DNA of 6,001 nt. Source: DATDCV01 sp036524155. Lineage in GTDB: Bacteria; Verrucomicrobiota; Verrucomicrobiia; Limisphaerales; UBA8199. Positions 1 to 6,001 of the stretch are shown here, one piece after another (positions within the stretch are counted from its first letter, which is position 1; the number at the start of each line of letters is the position of its first letter). The DNA is taken from the NCBI GenBank assembly GCA_036524155.1, contig DATDCV010000283.1, positions 1-6,001 of the forward strand, written 5' to 3'. The translations under genes were made by a program, and so were the position numbers. Below the pieces are notes generated by a model. The model made no database searches, had not been told where the DNA came from, and saw nothing but the letters and a program-made list of their open reading frames with translations.

Positions 1-101
1 GCGATGGTCGTCCCCCATGCCGGCGCCAGCTTCGAAATTGGAGTCGCCCAGACCGCCTCGTACATCTCCTGTCGGGTAACCGCTTTGGTTTGTTCGCTCA
101 T
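1..101 (-). CDS. Partial CDS: N-terminus of small helix-turn-helix-like protein
   Basis: Only the first 33 codons are inside the window; the gene runs off the left edge. The ATG is at 99-101 on the minus strand, with an AGG about 10 nt upstream as a weak ribosome binding site. The peptide begins MSEQTKAVTRQEMYEAVW and continues with a P-x-x-K-L-A motif followed by a W-G turn. This matches what I recall of a family starting (T/S)R-E-x-L-Y-x-x-V-W-x-x-P-(M/I)-x-x-L-A-x-x-x-G, whose next part is a helix-turn-helix; such proteins are common in phages and integrated islands. DNA binding is inferred from that resemblance, since the recognition helix is outside the window. It follows the integrase on the same strand after a 64-bp gap, so it is probably cargo of the same element and may be co-transcribed with the integrase. 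Family assignment is moderately sure; function is not. Confidence 0.7.
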   Translation of the reverse strand, partial: MSEQTKAVTRQEMYEAVWATPISKLAPAWGTTI

Positions 102-165
102 AGCGTTGCGAACCTAAAACCAAAACTGGAACCTCACCAACCAGAACGGACCCGCCGAGAAACAA
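102..165. other. Short intergenic region between integrase stop and next ORF
   Basis: This 64-bp gap on the minus strand is G/T-rich, with GGTT recurring four times at uneven spacing (for example GGTTGGTGAGGTTCC). I see no stem-loop with a T-run, so transcription may read through from the integrase into the ORF at 1-101. No promoter is recognisable. Confidence 0.4.
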
Positions 166-1647
166 TCACGCCACCGCAACCGCGGGAAACGCCACAATCT
201 TTGCCCCCGCCGGCACTGGCACCGTCGCTCCAGCTTCGGCTTTCTTCCCAACGCGTTTCTTAGCTACCTTGGCCTTCTCCGCTCGGTGGCCGTCCGCCAG
301 GACTTTGACGGCCCGCAACCTGGCGCCCTCTTCCTTGAGTTGCTGCACCTCAGCTTTAATCACCGCTGGCGTGATGCCAAACCACTCTTTAGCCCGCTCA
401 CCGGTCACCAGCTCGCGGTAATGCTGGAAAATGATTTCCGGCGAGTTGCCCGCTTCCAGTGACACCTCGGCCACGTCCTTGACGTCCGCAACCCGATAGG
501 AAATGAACGAGTGCCGCAGCGCATTGTGCTTCCACTCCACCCCGGCATCTTTCGCCGTGTCGCGCTGGAGCTCGAATAGATACGGCAACGATTGCGGCCA
601 CACCGGGCCCTCAGTCGGAGGTCCGTCGGCATCGGCGTCCGCCCGGTAAGACTCGAGCCATGATGCCAGCGCCGGCACAATCGGCACCAGCCGCCGCGCT
701 CGCGTCTTTGCCTTCTTGGCCTTCACCTCGATGAACTTCCCGGCCAGGTTAATCTCGCGCCAATCCAGCCGCTCAATCTCCGCCGTGCGCAGGCCCGCGA
801 ACGCACCGAGCACGAGCACCGGCGACAGCGACTCAGGACAATGCGCCAGCAGCAGCTTGAACTCCTTCGGCGTGAAAATCTCAATCTCGAAATCCGCTTC
901 GGCGGCCGTCTCAACCTCATCCATCACCGAACAATCCCGCGTCACATAACCCTGCTTGCGCGCGTACTCGAAAAGCACGTTCAGCGCCTGGAGATAATTG
1001 TTCTTGGTCCGGCCGCTGGCCTCCTTCATCCCGTGAACGAAATTGTTGACAGCCTCGGCCGTCACGGCCCCAATCAGCCCCTTCACTTTGCCGGCGAAAG
1101 TATTCAACTTGAGCCGCAGCTGATACAGATACTTGTCGCTCACGTTGCGCCCGTTGCCGCGGAGCCGGGTCGAGCGCCCCTCTTCCTTGGCGATCATGAA
1201 CTCGTCCACCACCTGCTGAACCGTCTTGAGGACCGGCTTCGCGCCACCGTGCCGCTTAATATACTCCTCTGCCGCCGCGACAATAGACACCCCGCCGAGC
1301 AGCTTGAACGCCGCGGCATATTCGCGGCACGCGGCCTCCAGCGTGACGCCAGTCGGCTTGAGCAGCCTCTTGGCGTTCAGATAAGCCCGCTCATCCTGCA
1401 ACTTCAAGCCCGCCGCGGCCACCTCGCCACGCGACAGCCGGTCCGCCACCTTCTTCGCCCGCTTCTTGGCCTTTGCCAAATCAGCCAAGACCTCGCGCTT
1501 CCGCTTCCCGTCCTGGTAATAGGCGACCGTGAAGCTTTCGTACCCCTTGCTAGAAACGTTCCGAAAGATGCGCACAACCACGCCGCCCTTGGGAATTTCG
1601 AGAGGAAAGTCGCCTTCTTGCTTGCCGTCCGCGGGTTCATTCTTCAT
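166..1647 (-). CDS. Tyrosine recombinase (integrase) of a tRNA-Leu-associated element
   Basis: This 493-residue site-specific recombinase would catalyse insertion and excision of an element at the neighbouring tRNA-Leu gene. Domains in order: an arm-binding-like N-terminus (about 22-75, with YESFTVAYYQDGKRK and a Lys-rich helix), a helical core-binding domain (about 138-235), a catalytic domain (about 255-415) and a Lys/Ala-rich tail (about 440-493). Visible active-site residues are Arg287 in AGLRTAEI (codon 787-789), a Lys in the basic 309-319 beta-hairpin region, Arg378 in NALRHSF and the nucleophile Tyr410 in FQHYREL (codon 418-420). The HxxR histidine is Asn375, with His374 one position off, and the usual GHS motif is GNS (Asn401). 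The ATG at 1645-1647 is preferred because the N-terminal domain is complete from there, although the ribosome binding site is poor. The gene starts 65 bp from the tRNA 3' end and points away from it. Tandem repeats at 1657-1678 overlap its leader and could control it. Integrase identity is secure; the size of the element is unknown. Confidence 0.95.
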   Translation of the reverse strand: MKNEPADGKQEGDFPLEIPKGGVVVRIFRNVSSKGYESFTVAYYQDGKRKREVLADLAKAKKRAKKVADRLSRGEVAAAGLKLQDERAYLNAKRLLKPTGVTLEAACREYAAAFKLLGGVSIVAAAEEYIKRHGGAKPVLKTVQQVVDEFMIAKEEGRSTRLRGNGRNVSDKYLYQLRLKLNTFAGKVKGLIGAVTAEAVNNFVHGMKEASGRTKNNYLQALNVLFEYARKQGYVTRDCSVMDEVETAAEADFEIEIFTPKEFKLLLAHCPESLSPVLVLGAFAGLRTAEIERLDWREINLAGKFIEVKAKKAKTRARRLVPIVPALASWLESYRADADADGPPTEGPVWPQSLPYLFELQRDTAKDAGVEWKHNALRHSFISYRVADVKDVAEVSLEAGNSPEIIFQHYRELVTGERAKEWFGITPAVIKAEVQQLKEEGARLRAVKVLADGHRAEKAKVAKKRVGKKAEAGATVPVPAGAKIVAFPAVAVA

Positions 1648-1656
1648 GCCCGCGAG

Positions 1657-1678
1657 TCTGTCAGAAATCTGTCAGAAA
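1657..1678. repeat. Tandem 11-bp palindrome-containing repeat upstream of the integrase
   Basis: On the plus strand TCTGTCAGAAA occurs at 1657-1667 and again without spacing at 1668-1678, a perfect 11-bp duplication. Each copy contains TCTG-N-CAGA, a nine-base inverted repeat, so two dyad sites face the same side of the helix about one turn apart. The block ends nine bases before the integrase ATG (1645-1647) and lies between that gene and the tRNA 3' end. It could be an operator for an integrase regulator or an accessory site for recombinase or excisionase. The repeat is directly visible; the role is inferred. Confidence 0.75.
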
Positions 1679-1712
1679 AGCCAGCGTAAAGTGATAAACC
1701 CCCTGTTTTAGT

Positions 1713-1740
1713 TGGTGCGCATAGCAGGACTTGAACCTGC
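1713..1740. other. Probable attachment-site region at the tRNA-Leu 3' end
   Basis: The 3' half of the tRNA gene (T arm, acceptor and CCA) directly faces the integrase gene, the usual place for the crossover of a tRNA-targeting element. The exact core cannot be fixed because the matching copy at the far end of the element, expected beyond the left edge, is not in the window. The limits given are those of the T arm to CCA and are approximate. Confidence 0.4.
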
Positions 1741-1797
1741 ACGGGTTGCCCCACTACCACCTCAAAGTAGCGTGTCTGCCAATTCCACCATATGCGC
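1713..1797 (-). tRNA. tRNA-Leu (anticodon GAG)
   Basis: On the minus strand the 85-nt gene folds as a class II tRNA. A seven-pair acceptor stem is formed by GCGCATA (1791-1797) and TATGCGC (1717-1723). The discriminator base is A (1716), as leucine tRNAs require, and a CCA end is encoded (1713-1715). The D-arm region reads GGTGGAATTGGCAGACAC. The anticodon stem CTACT/GGTAG encloses the loop TTGAGGT with anticodon GAG at 1761-1763. A long variable arm has GGG and CCC around a GCAA loop, and the T arm is GCAGG-TTCAAGT-CCTGC. It decodes CUC and CUU codons. The 5' end lies 53 bp beyond the stop of the barrel gene on the same strand; only a weak TTGCGA/CATTAT promoter-like pair is visible in that gap. 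The gene is intact and its 3' half is the probable insertion target of the adjacent integrase. Confidence 0.97.
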
Positions 1798-1850
1798 AAG
1801 AGGCTGGTGATAATGAAGCAGCGGCGGGATGTGTTCGCAAGCCCAATCTC

Positions 1851-3068
1851 TCAACTGCCGAGCACACCAAAAACGCGTTGGAGGCCGCGCCAACGGCCGG
1901 GAGGCTCGGGTTTGAAAAAGGCTTCGCGCGCAGGAGCAAGATCGAATTGAAGCAGGAAGCCGATCGAGTGGGCGCCCACGCCGTGCGTCCGTTGCGCGTC
2001 GATGCCGTAGCCGTAGCCCACCATCACTCGCCAAACCGGTGTCGTGTAGAACAGACCGGCGCCGGCGCCGGAATGCCAGTGGCCGGGTTGCTCAAGACCG
2101 GGGAGCTTCTCGATGAGCGCAGTGGCGGCGTTCGCGCTGATATTCCAGCGGTTGTTTCGATCGAGGGGCACGGCATAGCTGCCCGACACCAGAAGAAAGT
2201 CTTTCGCGGTGAGTTCCTGGTAGTAATAGCCGGGCAGGGAGAGGGGGAACTCGGACACCATCGGCAGAAAACCACCCAGGCGATAAGCGCTGAAGCGGTC
2301 GGCGTCGATACTTGTTCCGGCGGTCAGGTTGACCGAAAAAGTGTGCTTCCAGTCTGGGATTTTGTAGGCCAGGAATGCCTCCATCCAGAAAAGGTAGGAG
2401 CGCGGCTTCACTTTCCGGTCGCCATACCCATAAATGTCCGAGCGAGTCCGAAAGTCGGTTTGCTGCCAAATCGACAGCTCCATGGCAAGGGAGGGGAACA
2501 GCGTGGGTTCGCGTCCGCCCCACCGCAATCCCGCGCGCTCGCTGAAGATGCCCATATCATCCGGAACACGGAAGTTGGGGTCGGTGTCGCTGGTGGGATC
2601 GTAAGTGGCAAAACGGGCAATCCCGCGGACTACGCCGTTCAGGGGAATTTGGCGTTCGGGATTGAAGAGGTGATACAGGTTGATGCTGGCCTGTCCTCCG
2701 TAGCCGTCGAACGATTGTTTCGGGAGGTAGGTTCCGTTCTGGATCTCGTAGTAGCTGTCGCCGTAACCGCCGCCGCCCAGACCGAGCCCGACGTCCGTGT
2801 CCGGCCCGAGGGCGTCGCGAATGCCTAGCTCGGAATCGGCGTAAGTCGGCGCAACGGCCAGGCGCAGCGTGAAGTTGGTGCGCAGGAACTCCGGCTGGTT
2901 GTGGTAATAAAACGCATACGCCGAGAGTGGCGGATGGCCCTCGAACGCCGCGTTGTAGCCGACCTGGAAGAGTTCGCGCTTCACGGGATCGATTTGCGCC
3001 GGCGCCTGCGAAAGTTCCAGCCAGGACGCCAACATCACCCCAACGCACCATACCCGGGACCCTGTCAC
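1851..3068 (-). CDS. Predicted outer-membrane beta-barrel protein, function unknown
   Basis: I do not recognise a named family. The 405-residue product begins with a likely signal peptide: Arg5, a hydrophobic stretch VWCVGVMLASWLEL, and a possible cleavage site after SQAPA near residue 24. The mature part is rich in aromatic residues and glycine, with alternating strand-like segments such as FTLRLAVAPTY, YGGQASINLYHLF, SYLFWMEAFLAY, FSVNLTAG, WRVMVGYGYG and HSIGFLLQF, as expected for a barrel in the outer membrane. A roughly 30-residue basic tail follows the last strand-like segment. The GTG at 3066-3068 is chosen as start because AGGA lies eight bases upstream (3077-3080) and it puts a proper signal peptide at the N-terminus. 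An in-frame ATG at 3179 would add 37 residues ahead of the signal peptide. The gene is divergent from the GH172-type gene, and tRNA-Leu follows 53 bp after its stop. Transport or porin-like function is only a guess. Confidence 0.8.
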   Translation of the reverse strand: MTGSRVWCVGVMLASWLELSQAPAQIDPVKRELFQVGYNAAFEGHPPLSAYAFYYHNQPEFLRTNFTLRLAVAPTYADSELGIRDALGPDTDVGLGLGGGGYGDSYYEIQNGTYLPKQSFDGYGGQASINLYHLFNPERQIPLNGVVRGIARFATYDPTSDTDPNFRVPDDMGIFSERAGLRWGGREPTLFPSLAMELSIWQQTDFRTRSDIYGYGDRKVKPRSYLFWMEAFLAYKIPDWKHTFSVNLTAGTSIDADRFSAYRLGGFLPMVSEFPLSLPGYYYQELTAKDFLLVSGSYAVPLDRNNRWNISANAATALIEKLPGLEQPGHWHSGAGAGLFYTTPVWRVMVGYGYGIDAQRTHGVGAHSIGFLLQFDLAPAREAFFKPEPPGRWRGLQRVFGVLGS

Positions 3069-3089
3069 GCTGGAGTTCCTATCCGGAAC
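3069..3089 (-). promoter_or_regulatory. Ribosome binding site of the barrel gene inside a small hairpin
   Basis: On the minus strand AGGA (3077-3080) precedes the GTG start by eight bases. It overlaps the inverted repeat GTTCC-GGATA-GGAAC (3075-3089; five pairs, five-base loop), so a short mRNA hairpin could partly cover the site. The ribosome binding site decides the start; a regulatory role for the hairpin is speculative. Confidence 0.5.
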
Positions 3090-3136
3090 GGGATTGACGG
3101 GCAAGCGATTTGTTACCCCGATTTGCGATCCATTAA

Positions 3137-3176
3137 GCACGGCAACTCCGACCCGAGCGCCGTTCTGAAGCCGTGC
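3137..3176. repeat. Inverted repeat in the divergent intergenic region
   Basis: GCACGGC (3137-3143) and GCCGTGC (3170-3176) form a perfect seven-base inverted repeat around 26 bases, between the divergent starts at 3068 and 3222. It could be a regulator binding site or fold in a leader RNA. There is no T-run typical of a terminator. I found no convincing -35/-10 pair for either gene in this 153-bp region. The repeat is visible; the function is unknown. Confidence 0.45.
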
Positions 3177-3221
3177 CACTTTTGCTTGATTGACAAAGAG
3201 GATTCACTGAACACTCCGCCC

Positions 3222-4307
3222 ATGAAAACCACACTCTACCTTTCGCTGGCCGTTTCGGCATGCGCGCTGTTGTCCGCGGCGGCAGCCCAGCCGCCGGACC
3301 CTTCACGTGAGCCATATTCGCTCTCAACCGGGCTCATGTCGCGGTCAATTTCGTTCGAGAACCCAACGGGCGAGCCCGGGGCCGGGGGAAAGGCGGCCAG
3401 CAAACTGGGCCCGGGCCGCAAGGGCGCGCCCGCCAGAGACATCAAGGCGGGCGACACGGTCCAGCTCTGTGACATTCAGGGGCCGGGAACGATCCGCCAC
3501 ATTTGGATAACGACGGCGCGCGATCCTGGGACCCAACGCGCCTGCGTAATTCGCGCGTGGTGGGAGGGGCAGGCACACCCCAGCCTCGAATGTCCGATCG
3601 GTGATTTGTTCGGCTTCGCGCACGGCAAGATTACGGCCTATCAATCCGCGGTTCATTCCTGCGGCCCGACCGGAGGTAGAAACCTCTGGTTGCCGATGCC
3701 GTTCGGCAAACGGGCACGGTTGACGTTCAGCAATGAAGGGGACAAATCCGTGCCGCTGTTCTACAGCATCGATTACACGGTAGGGGATAAACACCCGCGG
3801 GATGTCGGGCGCCTGCACGTCCTGTTCCGGCGGGAGAACCCTACGCGGGAAAAAAACGATTTTGAACTTCTGCCGAAACGAGAGCAGAAAGGGCGCTTCA
3901 TCGGGTCAGTTATGGGCGTCCGGAACCTGCATCCGGGCAAGTGGTGGGGCGAAGGCGAAGTGAAAGTGTATATGGATGGAGACCGGGAATGGCCCACCAT
4001 TGTGGGAACCGGAAGCGAGGATTATGTGGGCCTGGCCTGGGGTGTGCAACAGGCCGCGTTTCTCTATAACGGCTGCAGCCTGGACGAAAAGAACTTCGTC
4101 TCGATGTATCGCTGGCATTTGCCTGATCCCATTGCCTGGCACAGGGAGTGCCGCATCACCATCCAGCAAATCGCGTGGAGTGAAGGCTTGGCCGAAACCG
4201 AGGACGACTGGTCGTGCGCGACGTTCTGGTATGAGCCGGCGCCGAGCGCGGCCTTGCCTGCGATGCCCGACGTGGCGGCCCGCACCCGTGATATCTGGAA
4301 AGAATAA
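3222..4307 (+). CDS. Secreted DUF2961-domain protein (GH172-type glycoside hydrolase)
   Basis: This 361-residue exported protein has the DUF2961 fold, assigned to glycoside hydrolase family 172; characterised members act on fructofuranosides and D-arabinofuranosides. The real substrate cannot be read from sequence. Residues 1-22 look like a signal peptide with a likely cut near AAA-Q; V-S-A-C (11-14) could alternatively be a lipobox. Family motifs follow in order: GPGTIRHIW (87-95), PIGDLFG (125-131), WWGEGEVKVYMDGD (241-254), GTGSEDY (262-268) and YRWHLPDPI (296-304). Glu266 in GTGSEDY is a candidate catalytic carboxylate. The length suits a single-domain member, with no extra binding module. 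ATG 3222 is chosen because it places the signal peptide at the N-terminus; the in-frame sequence upstream to 2901 overlaps the barrel gene and lacks protein character. AGAGGA at 3198-3203 is rather far for a ribosome binding site. The next gene follows after 87 bp on the same strand. Family call is strong; enzymatic activity is inferred. Confidence 0.92.
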   Translation: MKTTLYLSLAVSACALLSAAAAQPPDPSREPYSLSTGLMSRSISFENPTGEPGAGGKAASKLGPGRKGAPARDIKAGDTVQLCDIQGPGTIRHIWITTARDPGTQRACVIRAWWEGQAHPSLECPIGDLFGFAHGKITAYQSAVHSCGPTGGRNLWLPMPFGKRARLTFSNEGDKSVPLFYSIDYTVGDKHPRDVGRLHVLFRRENPTREKNDFELLPKREQKGRFIGSVMGVRNLHPGKWWGEGEVKVYMDGDREWPTIVGTGSEDYVGLAWGVQQAAFLYNGCSLDEKNFVSMYRWHLPDPIAWHRECRITIQQIAWSEGLAETEDDWSCATFWYEPAPSAALPAMPDVAARTRDIWKE

Positions 4308-4394
4308 ACGCTGGACCAACGGGCTCCGCAGGCAGAGAGTTGGAACGAGTTCTTACGGGCAAGGTCTAAACAGACAGATTCAGTGGCACACGGA
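4308..4394 (+). other. Short intergenic gap between the two plus-strand genes
   Basis: No hairpin followed by a T-run and no clear promoter is visible in these 87 bases. Co-transcription of the GH172-type gene with the gene at 4395 is therefore possible but not shown. Confidence 0.35.
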
Positions 4395-6001
4395 ATGGAG
4401 AGTAGGATTACCGCTCGCAGCCGGCGACTCGCGCCGCGGTGGGTCCTGGCTATGGCCCTGGCAGGCGTATTTTGGGGCGGCGCCAGGCCTGCCCCGGGCA
4501 GTGAAGCGTCGGACGCCCCGCTTTGGATGCCCGGCTGCACGGTGGTGCTTTTCTCCGGTTTACCGGGCGATATCGAGAGCGAGAACAGCTACCTCGAACA
4601 GATGCAGAGCTGGATCGAGTTGGTGATCCGTAACGGGCAGGTCCGGAATCTGTTCGTGTTGTCGAGCCAGCCGGAATTGCTGAAGCTGCCCGTGAAGCCC
4701 GCGAGTGAGGTGTTGAAAGGCGACCGCGCTCAGTTCCTGGCGCTGGGTCGAACGCTTGCAAAGCAGAAAACCCCGTTGGTAGTGATTGCGTGGGGTCACG
4801 GCGGAAACCAACGCTCGACGCCGGTGTTCCATGTCAGAGGTCCGAGGATCACTCCGGACGATTTCGCTGCTTTCGCAGAGCAAGCCGGCGCCGCTGAGTC
4901 GCGGTGGACGTTGCTGTTTTGCGGCAGCGGAGCCTTCGCCCGGAAGTTGGCCGGGCCGCAAAGAACCATCATCTCTTCAGAGTGTGAAACCTCGTTCACG
5001 AGTGATCCGATCGGCATGCCGCTGTTGGTGAAATTAGCCGCGGAACCAGGCGCGCGGTCGTTCGAGCAGCTCGGGACTGAGTTTGGGCGTGCCGTGGCCT
5101 CGTGGTACGAAGAACGGCATCTGGCGCGAACAGAAGAGCCGACTTTTTGGAAACCGGGCGACCGACCACGCCTGCTGGCAACTTTGGGCGAAAGCGAACC
5201 TTGGGGCGGCGCGGAGATGTCCCACCCCGCGAAAAACCAACCTACCCGGCTGGAGGCGCCGCCAGGCGCTGAGAAACCGAATGACAGCTCCGAGAACGTC
5301 ACGTCGCCAGCCGACAGGGAATTGGCGGCGGCGTGGAAGGACATCAAGAAAGCGGCGCCCGAAAAATATCCGGAGGCCGAGGCGGTCGTCCTGTGCCAGA
5401 GCTTGCGTTGCACGCTGGGCAACAGCCCGGCCGTCGTCACGGAACAGGAGAAGTTTATCCAGGTGCTGACGCCGGAAGGCAGGACTTTGGGAGATTTCGA
5501 CGTCTCTTTCGCACCGCCCCAGGAGGAGCTGGAGTTCCTCGACTGCGAAGTCCTGAGCCCCGACGGGAAAATGGTCCGGCTCAACCCCGATGCGATCCGG
5601 GAGGGACGCGAGCAGGAACTCGGGGAATACCAACCGCAGCGTCGTAAGTTCTTTTCCCTGCCGGGCGTCGTGCCCGGCGCGGTGCTCCGCGTGCATTTCC
5701 GGGCGCAGTGGAAAGAATTCCCCCTGCCGAAAATATCGATGACCTTGCCGTTAGTGGACGAGTTGCCGGTGGTGAAGGCTTCGATCCAGATCAGCGTCGC
5801 TAACGATTCTTCCTTCCATTTTGCATTCGAGAATATTTCCGCCCCGGATCCGGAAATCAAAAAGACGACCTACAGCACAAGTTATGGCTGGGTGCTGGAC
5901 AATATTCCGGCCCCCCGAGACGAAGTTCTCTCTGCTCCCGGGCAGAACCCCCGTCTGCTGATTTCCACGTTCACCGACTGGAAGGCCTTTGCCGAGTGGT
6001 A
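4395..6001 (+). CDS. Partial CDS: caspase-like plus DUF3857 (and probably transglutaminase-like) multidomain protein
   Basis: The frame is open from the ATG at 4395 to the right edge: 535 full codons and no stop. Residues 1-41 have a basic start (RSRRLAPR) and a hydrophobic stretch WVLAMALAGVFW, so the protein is exported or membrane-anchored. Residues about 45-240 resemble a caspase-like (clan CD) cysteine peptidase: a hydrophobic strand ends in VVIAWGHGG with His135 (codon 4797-4799), and WTLLFCGSGAF carries Cys176 (codon 4920-4922), the expected His/Cys order and spacing. Residues about 265-322 form a Pro/Glu/Ala-rich linker. From about 325 the protein looks like DUF3857, with KFIQVLTPEGRTL, LSPDGKMVRLNPDAI and KFFSLPGVVPGAVLRVHF. 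The last residues, STFTDWKAFAEW, resemble the lead-in to the transglutaminase-like domain that usually follows DUF3857. An in-frame GTG at 4383 is an alternative start; the ribosome binding site is weak either way. It lies 87 bp after the GH172-type gene. DUF3857 is fairly sure; the peptidase assignment is less so, and substrate is unknown. Confidence 0.85.
   Translation, partial: MESRITARSRRLAPRWVLAMALAGVFWGGARPAPGSEASDAPLWMPGCTVVLFSGLPGDIESENSYLEQMQSWIELVIRNGQVRNLFVLSSQPELLKLPVKPASEVLKGDRAQFLALGRTLAKQKTPLVVIAWGHGGNQRSTPVFHVRGPRITPDDFAAFAEQAGAAESRWTLLFCGSGAFARKLAGPQRTIISSECETSFTSDPIGMPLLVKLAAEPGARSFEQLGTEFGRAVASWYEERHLARTEEPTFWKPGDRPRLLATLGESEPWGGAEMSHPAKNQPTRLEAPPGAEKPNDSSENVTSPADRELAAAWKDIKKAAPEKYPEAEAVVLCQSLRCTLGNSPAVVTEQEKFIQVLTPEGRTLGDFDVSFAPPQEELEFLDCEVLSPDGKMVRLNPDAIREGREQELGEYQPQRRKFFSLPGVVPGAVLRVHFRAQWKEFPLPKISMTLPLVDELPVVKASIQISVANDSSFHFAFENISAPDPEIKKTTYSTSYGWVLDNIPAPRDEVLSAPGQNPRLLISTFTDWKAFAEW

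Noticed and set aside
841..1689. Long plus-strand open frame opposite the integrase
   Set aside because: It is antisense to a clear tyrosine recombinase with active-site motifs; its Leu/Arg/His-rich translation has no recognisable domain.
1679..1712. Possible terminator after the tRNA
   Set aside because: The minus strand has GGGGG followed by TTTATCACTTT but no convincing stem-loop, so a terminator cannot be supported.
1731..2828. Plus-strand open frame of about 365 codons
   Set aside because: It begins inside the tRNA gene and runs antisense to the barrel gene; the translation shows no signal peptide or domain. It reflects high GC.
2901..3221. N-terminal extension of the GH172-type gene
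   Set aside because: It overlaps the divergent barrel gene and would bury a clear signal peptide (MKTTLYLSLAVSA) in the middle of the protein.
3976..4626. Plus-strand open frame of about 216 codons bridging the two right-hand genes
   Set aside because: It is out of frame with both genes, which carry real domains, and its Arg/Ser/Pro-rich translation looks like off-frame GC-rich sequence.
5150..5360. Possible boundary between two separate genes in the long right-hand frame
   Set aside because: There is no stop codon in the frame anywhere between the peptidase-like part and DUF3857; a Pro/Glu-rich linker explains the low-conservation stretch.
4796..5860. Minus-strand open frame of about 354 codons
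   Set aside because: It is antisense to the frame open from 4395 to the window edge; the Ser/Arg-rich translation has no family features.
1..6001. CRISPR array, insertion sequence or rRNA
   Set aside because: I found no regularly spaced repeats, no transposase or IS-type terminal inverted repeats, and no rRNA-like sequence.

Overview
The window is GC-rich bacterial DNA. The protein families suggest Verrucomicrobiota, perhaps near Pedosphaera/Limisphaerales: a secreted DUF2961/GH172 protein, an orphan outer-membrane barrel, a large DUF3857 protein and a tyrosine recombinase with Asn-containing active-site motifs. This assignment is inferred from how the proteins look; no search was run.

Left part (1-1797) is one end of an integrated element. 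A complete tRNA-Leu(GAG) gene lies on the minus strand (1713-1797). Its 3' end points at a tyrosine recombinase gene (166-1647, minus) that starts 65 bp away. Beyond the integrase, on the same strand, is the start of a small protein (1-101) with the N-terminal signature of a helix-turn-helix family. An integrase directly behind a tRNA 3' end is the usual arrangement for an island inserted at a tRNA gene, so the island probably runs left out of the window. Two back-to-back copies of an 11-bp palindrome-containing repeat (1657-1678) sit between the tRNA and the integrase start.

Right part (1798-6001) looks like resident chromosome. A predicted outer-membrane beta-barrel gene (1851-3068, minus, GTG start with a good ribosome binding site) is divergent from a secreted GH172/DUF2961 protein (3222-4307, plus). 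This is followed after 87 bp by a long plus-strand gene (4395 to beyond 6001) without a stop codon in the window. That gene joins a caspase-like domain with a His/Cys pair to a DUF3857 domain, and the sequence at the window edge looks like the lead-in to a transglutaminase-like domain.

The two plus-strand genes may be co-transcribed. All three right-hand proteins carry export signals or a membrane anchor, so the region serves the cell envelope or extracellular glycan and protein processing. Every stretch without a gene is shorter than 300 bases. The most notable items are the caspase-like/DUF3857 fusion, the double His-to-Asn replacement in the integrase, and the tandem palindromic repeat in front of it.
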